Notes under the pieces: generated by a model | Seen by the model: only the letters and a program-made list of their open reading frames with translations | Databases searched by the model: none | Told to the model about the DNA's origin: nothing | Shown here: positions 1 to 10,145 of the stretch, piece after piece | How positions within the stretch are numbered: position 1 is the first letter of the stretch | How the letters are laid out: each line of letters opens with the position of its first letter | NCBI GenBank assembly: GCA_015680685.1 | Contig: MNCI01015499.1 | Coordinates: 1,276,096 to 1,340,095, forward strand | Source: Gnetum montanum | Lineage: Eukaryota; Streptophyta; Gnetopsida; Gnetales; Gnetaceae | DNA length: 64,000 nt | Direction of reading: 5' to 3' | Made by a program: the position numbers and the translations under genes

Positions 1-15
1 TTTTCTGTCGTTACA
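1..15 (+). repeat. End of the 5' LTR of element A
   Basis: The first 15 bases end in TTACA and match 14398-14412, the end of the 3' LTR, with one difference. The primer-binding region starts a few bases later. The rest of this LTR lies left of the window. Confidence 0.85.
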
Positions 16-21
16 GTTTTT

Positions 22-39
22 TGGCGTTAGAAGGAGGGC
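22..39 (+). other. Primer-binding site region of element A
   Basis: TGGCGTTAGAAGGAGGGC starts six bases after the LTR end. It begins with TGG, as expected for a site pairing with the CCA end of a tRNA primer. The same place in B (16231), D (minus, 34945-34963) and C (minus, 57076-57093) carries clearly related sequence. I cannot name the primer tRNA without a tRNA comparison. Confidence 0.75.
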
Positions 40-267
40 TTGAACCTCTGATCCGTATTTTACAGGTAGCCCTGTAAGTGATCTATACCCACGTCCATAA
101 AAACGTAAGTGTAATACCTCTAGGGAAGTTTACGAAAAATCGTGTGGTGTAGATTGGTCATAGCAACGATTCCTTTGGAATCCTACAAGGTAAAAAGCCC
201 ATTCATAATTCTGTTTGGCCATTGCCTTTTGGATCCAGTCGTTTCTTGTCATTAACCTATCTGAGAA
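40..267 (+). other. Untranslated leader of element A
   Basis: This stretch joins the primer site to the first Gag ATG. It has no long reading frame in the Gag phase. It holds short ACGTAAGTGTAATACC-like pieces that resemble the 3' LTR (for example near 13510). A histidine-rich open frame overlapping its end (222-443) is a chance frame over the Gag start. Confidence 0.6.
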
Positions 268-3137
268 ATGGATTCTGCATATGCAACCACTGCCGCTATG
301 ATCATCACCGATTCGGGTGCCACATCTGTAAATCCCATCACCACCACCAGATCAGCTTCTGGTGCAATAGGACCTCAGGGACCGTCACGCTGTTCGTTGA
401 GATTGTAGGGCAAGGATCCTGTATTCACCGCTGTGACTCCTGAAGAATATAATTTCATCTGCATCAAGATCCAGGCGAAGCTCCCTCTTAGCCTAGCCGA
501 GATTGAGGTAAAACGAAATTATGAGCTGATCCACAGAGGGGGCCAAGATTTCATCCCTACCGCATATGATATTATACCCTTGACCGAACATTATCATGAA
601 CTCCTAACCCAACTAGTTATGGCTAGGAGTCATGCTACACAGTCCATTCTGGAACCTCAAAACGGGGAAGAAGAGGAAGATGAATTCGTAGCCCAATCTG
701 AACACGCGGATTCATACCATACCCTCAGCCCCCATACATACATAAATCCCCTGTTTCCTCTCACAGGAGAAGCCTCCCATCTTAACTCAATCATGACTAC
801 ACAAACCCATATCCCTATCATCTCGTAGGCCACCACGCAATCCTTAGTCCTGCAAGTACAAATACCATCTCAAAATAACATGGGGGCAGTCTCATTGCCA
901 CGTGTAATCAGTATTCCGTGGGCGGTACCTGTGTCTATCGCACCTCATTTCATTCCCCACATGCAACCTCATACCACACCTATAACCCTCTCGGTGCAAA
1001 ATCCAGTGCAACCCATTGCAAGGCAACAGATCACAAACGCCGTTCAATCGCAGCAATCTGTTCAACAACCCATGGCTGGTCAGTGGATCCCGTCTATTTC
1101 ACATAATCAATCTACGTTATACGGTGTGCAACCCTTAGCCACACCTACCATGCATGTCCCACAAATAAACCCACAATACCCTTACAATCTCCATCCTACA
1201 CACCCGGTGACAGTTAATCTCTCTGCTCAGCCTGGTGGGTGGTGGCTTCCATAGGCAGCTCCATCTGCGGGGATAGTCCCTGCTGCATCACCTGTCAGGC
1301 AAGCCATCGCTACATTCCCATTGCTTGGCACTGCCCTTTCAGTTCAACCCCTGACTCCTCCTACGCAGACTTATTCATCACCAAGTCTGGATCAAGCTTT
1401 TTTGCTTGTTCAGACCCTCACTGAGGAAGTTAAGCACCTTAAAGCTGCTGGCTCTGATACGATACAAATCATGGATTTCTACCAGGATGATCCTATCAGC
1501 GCAGTGGTTTCTATACTGTCGTTGCCTCCAGGGATGTCATTGCCCCATTTTACTAAATATAATGGGGAAGGAGATCCTAACGCTCACCTTGTTACCTTTA
1601 GGTCCGAATCCTTGTTATTGCAGAAATGGCCTCATACAATTATCCATGTCTTTGCAATGTATTTGGTAGGGAAAGCTTTGGACTGGTATCGAGCGCTTCC
1701 TCGCTTTTCCATCTCAACTTTGGAAGAGCTCCTAACACAATTCGTGACTTGCTTTAAGTACAATTAAAAGCCAGAAGTCACACTAGACCAACTTATGGGA
1801 GTGAAGCAGGACCCACTTGAACCAGTCCAGAGGTTTATACAACGATGGAGTGCTACTTTGAATGAAATCCGTGAGCCTATCGCGGAAGCCCATATGCTGG
1901 TTATTTTTAAAGGAGCAGTGAACGACTTCATCAAGTCTAAACTGTATTACCTTGCCCTAGCTCCTTGAGTCAGGCTTTCACCCAAACTAAGAGCATCTAG
2001 GATGCTACTGAGGCTAGCAAAGACCCGGCGTACATGGCCTATAAAAACGCCAATAATAAGGGTAAAGACAAGGGCAAAGCAATGACGACGACAGTAGCTG
2101 CACTGGCGGAGGGTGCTAAAAACAAGAATAACAAGAAAGCATCCACATCATCTGTCGAGACCATGACTAGTGCAAGCAGCAATAACCAAGACACACCTGC
2201 CCCTGAAAAGCCCCCTTAGCCAAGGCCAAACTTCGAGCGTAGAGATTGCTCAAAATATACAGCCCTGCCAATAAAACATTCAGAACTGTTGAAACAATTA
2301 TTGGGGGCAGGATACATTCAGAACAAAAAGGTATCCAAAGAAGCTCTCCAGCATCATAGGCATCATTGTGAATTGTTGAAGAATCCTTCTTTAGCCCTAC
2401 CTAACGAACCACTAGTTTCGAAATCTTTTAGGCTGAACTGCTTTTGTGACTACCATAAGTTGTGTGATCATGATACCGATTACTGCTGGGCGTTGAAGAA
2501 TGACATTCAACACATGATTGATGATGGTTCTCTAAAACTAGACGGCAGTAGTCCAACATGTCCTGAAAACCAAGCGTTGCATGTGTACATAGACCCGTTA
2601 AACGCAAATAACGCACCGTACACAATCAACGTGGTAAGTACGGACAATGAAGGGAAGGTACCGCCTAAACAACCCTTTGTTTTACACGTACCTACCACTT
2701 CACCCCAGGGGGCAAGTTCTTCATCGGTAGTTACCGGCATCTTAAGGCCACCCTTTGTTATTAGGGCACCCTCTCCAGCCATAACCCGGTCCCACGTTAA
2801 CGATAAAGCCGCGGCCACATCCGTGCCCACTCCTAAGGTGCCTTTTATCCTTAGGGTACCAAGACCACCGGTTGTCCCTTTTACGCAGGGGCAAGCTTCT
2901 AACCAAAACCACCAACCGCCACCAAATAAAAAAAAGAAAGGAGATGCGTCAATCAATGCCACCAAAAACAACTCTATGCTAGGCTTCGCTAAGCCCAGGC
3001 CCTTGGCCTCTGTCCCTGCGCCTGCAACTTATGGGCAAGACAAGGGTATAGAAACACAGCCACCTCCCCTTGGTAGAAAGAAACACAATCCTCCAACTGA
3101 CGCTGTTCCGCCTCGGGAGATTCGTCTCTTAGGGTGA
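268..3137 (+). pseudogene. gag: Gag of element A (broken)
   Basis: The structural polyprotein of the virus-like particle. I chose the ATG at 268 because the same phase runs through 433-828, 880-1254 and 1321-1767, broken by TAG at 406, 826 and 1252 and TAA at 1765. A one-base deletion near 1966 shifts the frame for the rest. The N-terminal part holds PEEYNFICIKIQ and a Pro/Gln-rich stretch. The capsid-like part (about 1460-1960) has FRSESLLLQKWPH and GAVNDFIKSKLYY. The C-terminal part has Lys-rich DKGKAMTTT and a knuckle CDYHKLCDHDTDYC (CX2HX4HX4C), typical of Tat-lineage Gag. Copies B, C and D align along its length. It reads on into the protease. Confidence 0.88.
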
Positions 3138-4076
3138 AAGGAAGAAGACAAAGGAGATAAGCAACCTAGCCGAGAACGAGACCTCCTCGACACATTTACG
3201 CAAGTCAAGCAGTTTTTGAAATAGAAGAATACAACGCTGAGCCTCTATGACCTGCTTATGACATCCCAAAAGCATTGTGAAGCTATGGTTCGTATGCTGA
3301 TATCCATATCAGTGGATGAAGGCTTACCAGCGGCAGAGGAAGCGATACATGCTGTCATGCTTCCTCCCGCCGCTAAGCAACCTAAATCAACCCCTTTGAT
3401 CTTTCATGATAAATCCATCAAAGATGATCTAGAGAAAGGTCGAGTAATGACAGAACCCATGTTTATCACCATCCGGGTTGGTCAATATCGGATCTGGAGG
3501 GTGCACGTTGACAATGGCGCGGCTACGAATGTCATCCCTTATCTTATAGTGGATAAGTTGGGCCTGGTCGACCAGATCAGTCCTACAACAACATTGTGCC
3601 TAAAGTCGTTCAACGGGGCACAAGTTCAAGTCAAGGGAATGGTGCATATCAAATTTGTGATAGGGGATCAAATCCCAACAGAGGCCACATTTATCGTTGT
3701 CGAGGAGATGCTCGGTTTCAACCTGATTCTAGGGAGGTCTTGGCTGGCCCAATTGAGGGTAGTTTCATTACCAATACACCAAGAGATACACCTCCCTTAC
3801 GCAGGGGGAGAGGTAGTAATATACGGTGATGAAATAACTTCTAGGACTGTCAATAACATCGAAGAAGAGTGGGGTTTGAAGATCGAGATGCCTGAAGACC
3901 AAACCCATGTCTAGATCTCCGAACAAGTCAAAATGGATGATGACAGCCTAGCGTGGGCTGACTTACCATTTCAGGGAGGAGAGGATGATATAGAAGAGTC
4001 AGGCCATAAACCTCCTCGCCCTTACGCACCACTGAACGTAGAAGCCATTAAGAAACAATTACGGGTTAGCAATTGA
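3138..4076 (+). pseudogene. Aspartic protease of element A
   Basis: The retropepsin that would cut the polyprotein. It follows Gag in the same frame, interrupted by TGA at 3135 and TAG at 3222. The active-site region RVHVDNGAATNVIP has Asp-Asn-Gly where retropepsins usually have Asp-Ser/Thr-Gly; copy C has Asp-Asp-Gly. The flap and second strand follow as FNLILGRSWLAQL. The open stretch 3258-3914 ends in a TAG, after which DSLAWADLPFQGG continues to TGA at 4074-4076; C has the related DALWGELPF. The sense reading frame stops here and resumes only at about 7995 with reverse transcriptase. Confidence 0.88.
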
Positions 4077-4595
4077 TCTGAGTGGTATTTACGCATATCG
4101 TTACATTTTCACCAGTTTTTCATTTACGCTTATCAAATTTAATTGTTAGTTTTCTTTAATATACATACATATTTACGCTTTCTGTCCATTACGCTATTTA
4201 CATTCCCCATTTTACGCTATTTACGCTTCTTGAATTCTATTAGCCATATTAGCACAATTACGCAGATATGTACATTTTTATCAATTACACTCCAAAACGT
4301 ACGCAGATGGCCCGCAATGGCCTAAAACTAGCAATGACCCACAATGGCCTAAAACTAGCAAGTTCATTCATTTATATCTTACGCAAACGCTATGTGACGG
4401 CCCGCAATGGCCTTAAACTAGCTACTCCATTCTACAGTCATAATAACGAAACCTATCCAAAGTCTTTAACAATTTTGTTTATGCTTTGTATAAATAAAGA
4501 CATAAAATTAAATACAAACCATAAAAAAAATCTCATGAGTAATCTCGCCAATATTCATATTGCCATTGTTCAGTAAAAGCATGCGTAAATCACAA
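4077..4595 (+). repeat. Spacer after protease: TTACGC repeats and GGCC-TTAAACTAGC motif
   Basis: Non-coding on both strands. From 4090 to 4270 the hexamer TTACGC recurs about eight times; it also forms hairpins in the 3' LTR. From 4300 to 4440 three copies of a CGCAATGGCCTAAAACTAGC-like unit occur. Related units lie before reverse transcriptase (7745-7780) and in the array after integrase. This is also the 3' flank of the antisense gene, so it could hold that gene's polyadenylation region. Confidence 0.7.
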
Positions 4596-7492
4596 TTACG
4601 CATCCCCCCTAGTACCATTCTCACTAGTATCCCTTAAGTCTGCCTCTAACCCTAACAAATCATCCTCGAGTGGGCCGTCCTTTTTAGAGAGTATTCCTTT
4701 GTGAGGAATGTCATCTTCACAGGGTTCTTGCACTAACATTGGCTCCCTAAGAGGACGGTCTACATCATTACACTCTTCTTCCTAAACATGTTCCTCATCT
4801 TGTCCACCTTCTTCATCCACTCCTTGCACCTACATACAATAAATACATAAGCAAAAAAAAAAAAAAAAAACCATGATAAAACAAACCAGAAAATTTAAAT
4901 TCAATAACATTCAAACTTACTCACGATGGTCCTGCATCCGCAGTAAAGGGGAGTTGGTCTAAACCGACCCACAGGCGTTGCATGATTTCGTCTTCGGTTA
5001 ACTCAGACCATACTCTATCCCCCAGAATAGTTCCAGCCTTCACTTTCCCTTTCTCCATGCTAGTCCATTGAGGTGGTTCGGGGAAGAAGGTGGGGACTGT
5101 AGTCTCCTCCCCGGGAAGAGTAATTTCCCTTTTCGAAGATGCGCTTACCGTCACCTGCTCCTGGAACTTCTCGAAGGCCTTAGATGTGCCTATGACGTCG
5201 AGGAACATCCGCAAGGATTGAGCTTCAATGGCAGAATCTCGATAGTGCTGATGATAAGAGAGACTTTCTCGCTTATACAGATGCTTGTGATCTTTTTCTT
5301 TCTGCCCCCACTCTTGGACGCTTGTGCAAAAGTCCTTCCAGTCTTGGTTCTTCTGGGCCAAGAGTTCTATTTGCATCCTTTGCTCCACCAATTCCTGACT
5401 GGTTTGAACGCTGTTTCTAACTGCGGTCTAGTAGTGAGCGTAGTCGATAATAGCTGTCCGCCAGTCCTCTTCACCCATTCCTCGCGCCTACAGGAATTCA
5501 CATCACAATTTTAAGTCTCCGACCTCTTTGGTCAGAGACATCCTTTCCTTCTCTGACCTCTGCAACTTCTTCTAGAGGTCTTCATTGACGTTTTGACTCT
5601 CCCACAAGGAGCGGGTCAAGCGTAATGCACATTTACGCATTTCCTCATAAATGTTGCATGACATGACCCTGCCGTCCGATGAAGGCTCGACTGTGTCCAG
5701 GTCAATGGGCTCCGTAGGGTCCCATCGAAGGCGAGCTCCTGATAACGAATATTATCAACATAAATAAACATTATAATCTTATAATAAAATAAGCGTACAA
5801 TAGCAGTAACGTACCAGCCCCAGGGTCCATGTGCTCGAGGCGCTCGATCATGTCGCTGACAACGCCTTCCATGAAGGTAAACTTATCAAAGTTTACACGC
5901 ATGTGATGCACGTGCGTGCAAAAATGTTCAGCTCCCTCTCTGAAGGAGTTAACTAGGGTCAACATTTCGCTTGTGGGGACATCAGGGGTTACGGCTAGAA
6001 ATAAATGCATCAACCTCACTTCCCACAGCTTGGTGACCAATGCAACTGGGGCCACTGCGTGGCCAAGCCAGCGTTGTGCCTCCTTTATGTTACCATAACG
6101 AAAAAGGAGGGCGTTCGCCTCACGGCTAGAAATCGTGATGGTAATCTCCTGGGATTCCCTGACTGATAATACATGGCACATGTCAACATAGCGAAAACAC
6201 TGTTACGCAACATTTCAAAACAAGAAAAATAATATAATATCCTGTAACTAATAGCAGGAGTGAAACCTTACCAGGTCCAAATGGCAAAGGAAATGGAGGG
6301 AGCTTCCTTTGAACGTCCGCGAGGGTAATGGGGGGATTCAAAGTCCATTCTTCATGTAACCACCCAAGATTCTAACAATTTTTGAAGGAATCAGCATAAT
6401 GGGTGGGATACTCGTGAATGTCGAAAGCCATTTGCCCCATTACACCAGTGCGTACGTTGCTGGTGGACATAAATTCCTTTATTGCCGTTTCGGTCCAAGA
6501 CAATGTATCATTATTGCTTACTAAGCCATTTTTGTTGATGAAAAACCTGTATCATATAACACATTACTATCCTACGCTTTGCAAATTCAGATATTAGAAG
6601 CATATTGACAATACTGCCAGTAAAACAACTTACCCACCTGAATAATACACCGTGCCTGGTGGATTCTGAAAGTAAGTCAAGACATGATGAGCCACGAACA
6701 AGGTATTATACACATGATAACAGCTAAATCTGGGCATCTCCTAGATCCAACTTAAGTGTCTCAATCCTCTGGCGCTAAGTTCACGGTCTTGGGGATGCCC
6801 AGTATCAATAGCCCCGTTTGTCAGGAAAGCCAGGATGCCCTGCGTAGAACCCACTAATAGATGTTCCAAAATAGCATCGGCCACATTGCCCGATAGATGT
6901 GACCACACAATAATACTGAAGTTACACAGCAAAAACTACAAAAACTCCAGCGCATCCTTTCGGAACCATATAGCCTTCCCCTGTAACCGAGTCTGAGGGG
7001 GAGGAACATTGGGTACGATAGGGTTTATACAACATAAAACCCCGACTATATCCAAAACGATTAGGATGGGTTTCACCATGATATTGTACAGAAAATAAAC
7101 ACGTTACCATCTAGATTCCGATTGCATGCTTAAACTATAGGAAAATTTACAAAATTACGCTCAAGCCATACAACCGAAATTGCCGAAACCCTTGTAATAG
7201 TACAAGGTTTGTCTCAGACAACGGCGATAGACGCAATACTGTTGTCTAAACCCTCGCTTCAATACGAGGTCTACAGCCTAAAACTCTAGTTTACGTAGAT
7301 GACACAAAAAGAATAAACACAAAAAAAGAGGCGCATCACAGGAAGCAATACGAGTAAGTAAGGGATGGCCTACTGGTTCAGGGGAGTGACATCTCTCAGT
7401 TCGACCAAGGCCTGCGAAGCACGCTGCAGGCTCCCTTGTACTTCGTCGATTTTAGCCAACTTGGTATTCTTTCCTCTCACTTTTGGCACCAT
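4596..7492 (-). pseudogene. Antisense spliced gene of element A (unknown protein)
   Basis: A gene on the strand opposite to gag-pol, homologous to those in B and C. Predicted exons in reading order: 7374-7492 (ATG at 7492), about 6634-7085, 6272-6546, 5815-6199, 4921-5738 and 4596-4829. Donors seen are GTAGGC, GTAAGT, GTAAGG, GTACGT and GTAAGT or GTGAGT. Acceptors are ACAG, ACAG, TCAG and GTAG; the first acceptor reads AA. Landmarks are LAKIDEVQGSLQ, KPILIVLDIVG, VYNTLFVAHHVLTYFQNPPG, ALLFRYGNIKEAQRW and FTFMEGVVSDM. The coiled-coil part has DWKDFCTSVQEWGQKEKDHK and the end has RLWVGLDQLPF. Exon 4 is a fusion of exons 4-6 of the other copies with about 1 kb missing. A frameshift in exon 2 and stops show decay. 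I do not know the family. Confidence 0.8.
6547..6633 (-). other. Conserved intron 2 of the antisense gene, copy A
   Basis: On the minus strand the donor is GTAAGT after ...TATTCAGGTGG, and the acceptor is ATGATACAG. It is 87 bases long. Coding homology between copies stops at one edge and resumes at the other. Copies B (24137-24213) and C (49104-49190) have an intron in the same place, after a GTIYY-like sequence. Confidence 0.8.
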
Positions 7493-7626
7493 TGTTACAG
7501 TCCTGAACACCTTCACACCTTCACAAATAACGTGCTGTAATCTTTTGCTCTTTCTCCTTCTCTCTGTGACAGCTGAGAATTCAAATTTGCAATAGCCAAT
7601 AGCCTGTTTTCGATACGAACTACCTA

Positions 7627-7633
7627 CTTATAT
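7627..7633 (-). promoter_or_regulatory. Candidate TATA box of the antisense gene, copy A
   Basis: ATATAAG on the minus strand lies about 135 bases before the ATG at 7492, which leaves room for a start site and a short 5' leader. Copy B has TATATA in a comparable place. It is a short motif, so context is the main support. Confidence 0.45.
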
Positions 7634-7994
7634 GTGAAACTAACCAACTTGACGCCCGATTTAAGCGAAACTTACCCAAATGCTGGTGTCAGTATGAGCT
7701 GGAGCCCAAAAATCAAGGCATTAATTGTGGTAGATATTGCATGCATTACGGTCCGAAATGACCTTAAACTACTGNACCTGTTAAAACTAGAAGCGAAGAT
7801 AACATTTCGTCCATTTGGCAATTGTCCTGCAAAATTGTCAAATATGAAAGTAATTAGAAAAATGCTAAGTTGGATGCAATAAACATTTAGCGTATAACGC
7901 TTGGTTTAGTCTAAAAAGAAAAAGGATGTGATGTGACGTTGCTAAGCATGAGAAGTTAACTGAATTTTGAACATTGTGAACAGCTTGTAATTAA
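7634..7994. other. Spacer before reverse transcriptase of element A
   Basis: No coding frame I trust. It holds GAAATGACCTTAAACTAC at about 7754-7772, the same motif seen after protease, and single N bases at 7775 and 8017 just around the start of the next gene. A stop (TAA 7992-7994) closes the reverse-transcriptase frame upstream. Confidence 0.55.
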
Positions 7995-8935
7995 TGCGAC
8001 CTGATTACAAGGAGATNGGGAGATGTAACCAAAGACCCCCTTAACGAGGTCTCTGTGGTTACGCATAAAGGTGGGACTAAAACTCTTAATGTTAGTTCTT
8101 TACTAGACCAAAAGGTACATGATAACATAAAGCAGGTCCTCCAGAACAACATCACAGTGTTTTCATGGTCATACGAAGATATGCCAGGACTAGACCCAAG
8201 ATTAATACAACACAACATAATTCTAGATCCCCATATCAAAGTAGTTAGACAGAAAGCATGAAAAATTAAGCCAAAAGTCACGCTAGCAGTACGTGATGAG
8301 ATCACTAAACTATACCATGCTGGTTTTATTCGTGCGGTTGATTACTCAGACTGGGTATCTAACATTGTAGTTGTTCCTAAAAAGACCGGAGGGATACGCA
8401 TTTGCATAGATTTTCGAGACTTGAACAAAGCTACAATCAAAGATAATTTCCCATTACTGAGTATCGACCAACTAGAGGATATAACTGCTGGGCATGTGCT
8501 TTTATCCTTCATGGATGGCTTCTGAGGCTACAATCAAATACGCATCAACCTAGAACACCAGCTGACAACGACATTCATGACACCTTAGGGGACCTTTTGC
8601 TACACCATGATGCCTTTTGGGTTAAAAAATGCCAGAGCTACGTATCAATGAGCTATGACGTATATCTTTAGCGATTACCTCCTAGGGAGACTGAATGATT
8701 ATGTTGATGATATAGCTGTTAAGTCTATAAAGTCAGATGATCATTTGGAGGATCTGGAGTCAGTCCTTAAAAGATGCTCTAAATACGACCTCTGGCTCAA
8801 CCCGAAGAAGTGCGTATTCGGAGTCAAAATCGAATACATGCTGGGGTTTGTGGTATCGGAAACTGGTATACGAGTAGACCTTGACAAAGTCAAATCCATT
8901 GTTGAATTGACAGCCCCACAAATCTCAAGCAATTA
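7995..8935 (+). pseudogene. Reverse transcriptase of element A
   Basis: Copies the RNA into DNA. The N-terminal lead-in NNITVFSWSYEDMPGLDP is typical of Tat-lineage pol. Fingers and palm follow: IVVVPKKTGGIRICIDFRDL, FCYTMMPFGLKNARATYQ and the active site NDYVDDIAVKS, with the YVDD box at 8699-8710. In-frame stops are at 8259 (TGA, Arg in relatives), at about 8523 (TGA), 8586 (TAG, Trp in relatives) and 8649 (TGA, Arg expected). A frameshift near 8930 separates it from RNase H. The protein has no initiator of its own in phase with protease, so expression would need splicing or another device. Confidence 0.9.
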
Positions 8936-9472
8936 TGCGGATTGCAAGGGAGGTTACAATTTATCAGGCGGTTGATTTCGAGACTAACAGATAAGTTACA
9001 CCCTATGCAGCACTTGCTCAAAAAGGGGGTTAATTTCGAATGGACAGACGATTGTCAACGTGCGTTTGACAGCCTGAAGCAAGAACTTCAGCGCTTGCCA
9101 ACAGTGTTCCTGCCACAAAGGGATCAACCGTTTTACATTTACCTCGCAACATCAGACATAGCCTTAGCTGCATTACTTTGTCAAAAGAGAGATGATGGGT
9201 TAGAAGTACCCATATATTACTTGAGTCATGCTCTATGTGCGTATGAAACGAAGTACACTAAAGTAGAGCATAATTGCTTAGTGTTAGTGTTTACGCTCAA
9301 AAAGTGCAGACACTATCTCTTTCGTAGCCAGGTCAACATAATCTGCAAAAATAACATCCTTAGGGCTATTACACATAATCTGTATGAAAGTAGTAAAATA
9401 GCTCGTTGGAAAGCTATCACGGCAGAATTCGATCTGCATTATATTGGTCAATCTTCTACAAGCGATAACTGA
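8936..9472 (+). pseudogene. First RNase H domain of element A
   Basis: Continues reverse transcriptase in another phase after the frameshift. It starts in the connection region (LQFIRRLISRLTDKLHPMQ) and continues with FEWTDDCQRAFDSLKQEL, PFYIYLATSDIALAALL and LKKCRHYLFRSQVNIICKNN. The order matches Ty3 RNase H, but the usual catalytic acidic residues are hard to place. A weakened first RNase H is normal in the Tat lineage, where a second domain follows. TGA at 9470 ends the frame. Confidence 0.85.
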
Positions 9473-10145
9473 CCAACTAATAACATCGCCTATTGACAGT
9501 CAGGCAACCATAGAGCCTGAATTTCCAGACGAGCATATACATAGCTTAAGCCCTATTTTAACAGGCCCCAAAGCAACACTATATTTTGACGGAGCTTCAA
9601 CCATTAGAGGCGGTAGTGCCTTCACAGTTATTTTTCTTTCACCTGAGGATGTACGTCTTCACGCTTACCGCTTGACCTTTCCCTGTACGAAACACGTGGC
9701 AGAGTACGAGGGACTCCTCAGGGGATTATTAACAGCCAAAGAGCTTGATGTTCAACACCTGGCGATTAGGGGCAATTCGATGCTTGTTATAAATCAAATT
9801 ACAGGAGTCTACGCCTGCAAGGCTATATATTTACAGCCCTACTACGATATGGCTAAAGATCTTCTAAAGCAGTTCACAATGATCGATGGCCAACACGTGC
9901 CCCGAAACGATAACACACTAGCCGATGCACTGCCTACATTAGCTTTAAACATGCCATCGCACCTGTTTAACACCTGTCCCACATTAATAACAGATTGTAC
10001 AAATCGTATCATTCAGGTGGCGCAAATATCTTCACTGCTCGAGGATAGAACGCCAGAGTGGTACGACAACATTAAAACTTACCTCTTGCATGGTGAACCA
10101 CCACATGAGTTAACACGCACACAAAAAGACGCTATTTGCAAGTGA
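9444..10145 (+). pseudogene. Second (archaeal-type) RNase H-like domain of element A
   Basis: A hallmark of Tat/Ogre elements. It shows LYFDGAS (first Asp), AEYEGLLRGLL (Glu), then IRGNSMLVINQI and NTLADALPTLA (last Asp). At the third catalytic position this copy has Asn (GNS) where the family normally has Asp (GDS). Copy C also has Asn there (KGNLQ), while copy B keeps Asp (DDS). The frame ends at TGA 10143-10145 and continues in phase into integrase. The open frame overlaps the previous one by 29 bases, but the true join is probably at about 9471. Confidence 0.87.

Noticed and set aside
222-443. 73-codon His-rich open frame
   Set aside because: It overlaps the real Gag start (ATG 268) in another phase and has no counterpart in B, C or D.
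2507-2971. 154-codon minus-strand open frame
   Set aside because: It lies opposite the Gag C-terminal region of A; the plus-strand frame carries the conserved knuckle and is the real one.
5068-5514. 148-codon plus-strand open frame in the spacer of A
   Set aside because: It is the shadow of the last large exon of the antisense gene; only the minus strand is conserved in B and C.
7365-7595. 76-codon plus-strand frame before reverse transcriptase of A
   Set aside because: It lies over exon 1 of the antisense gene; the minus strand matches C exon 1 and the shared GTAGGCCAT donor.
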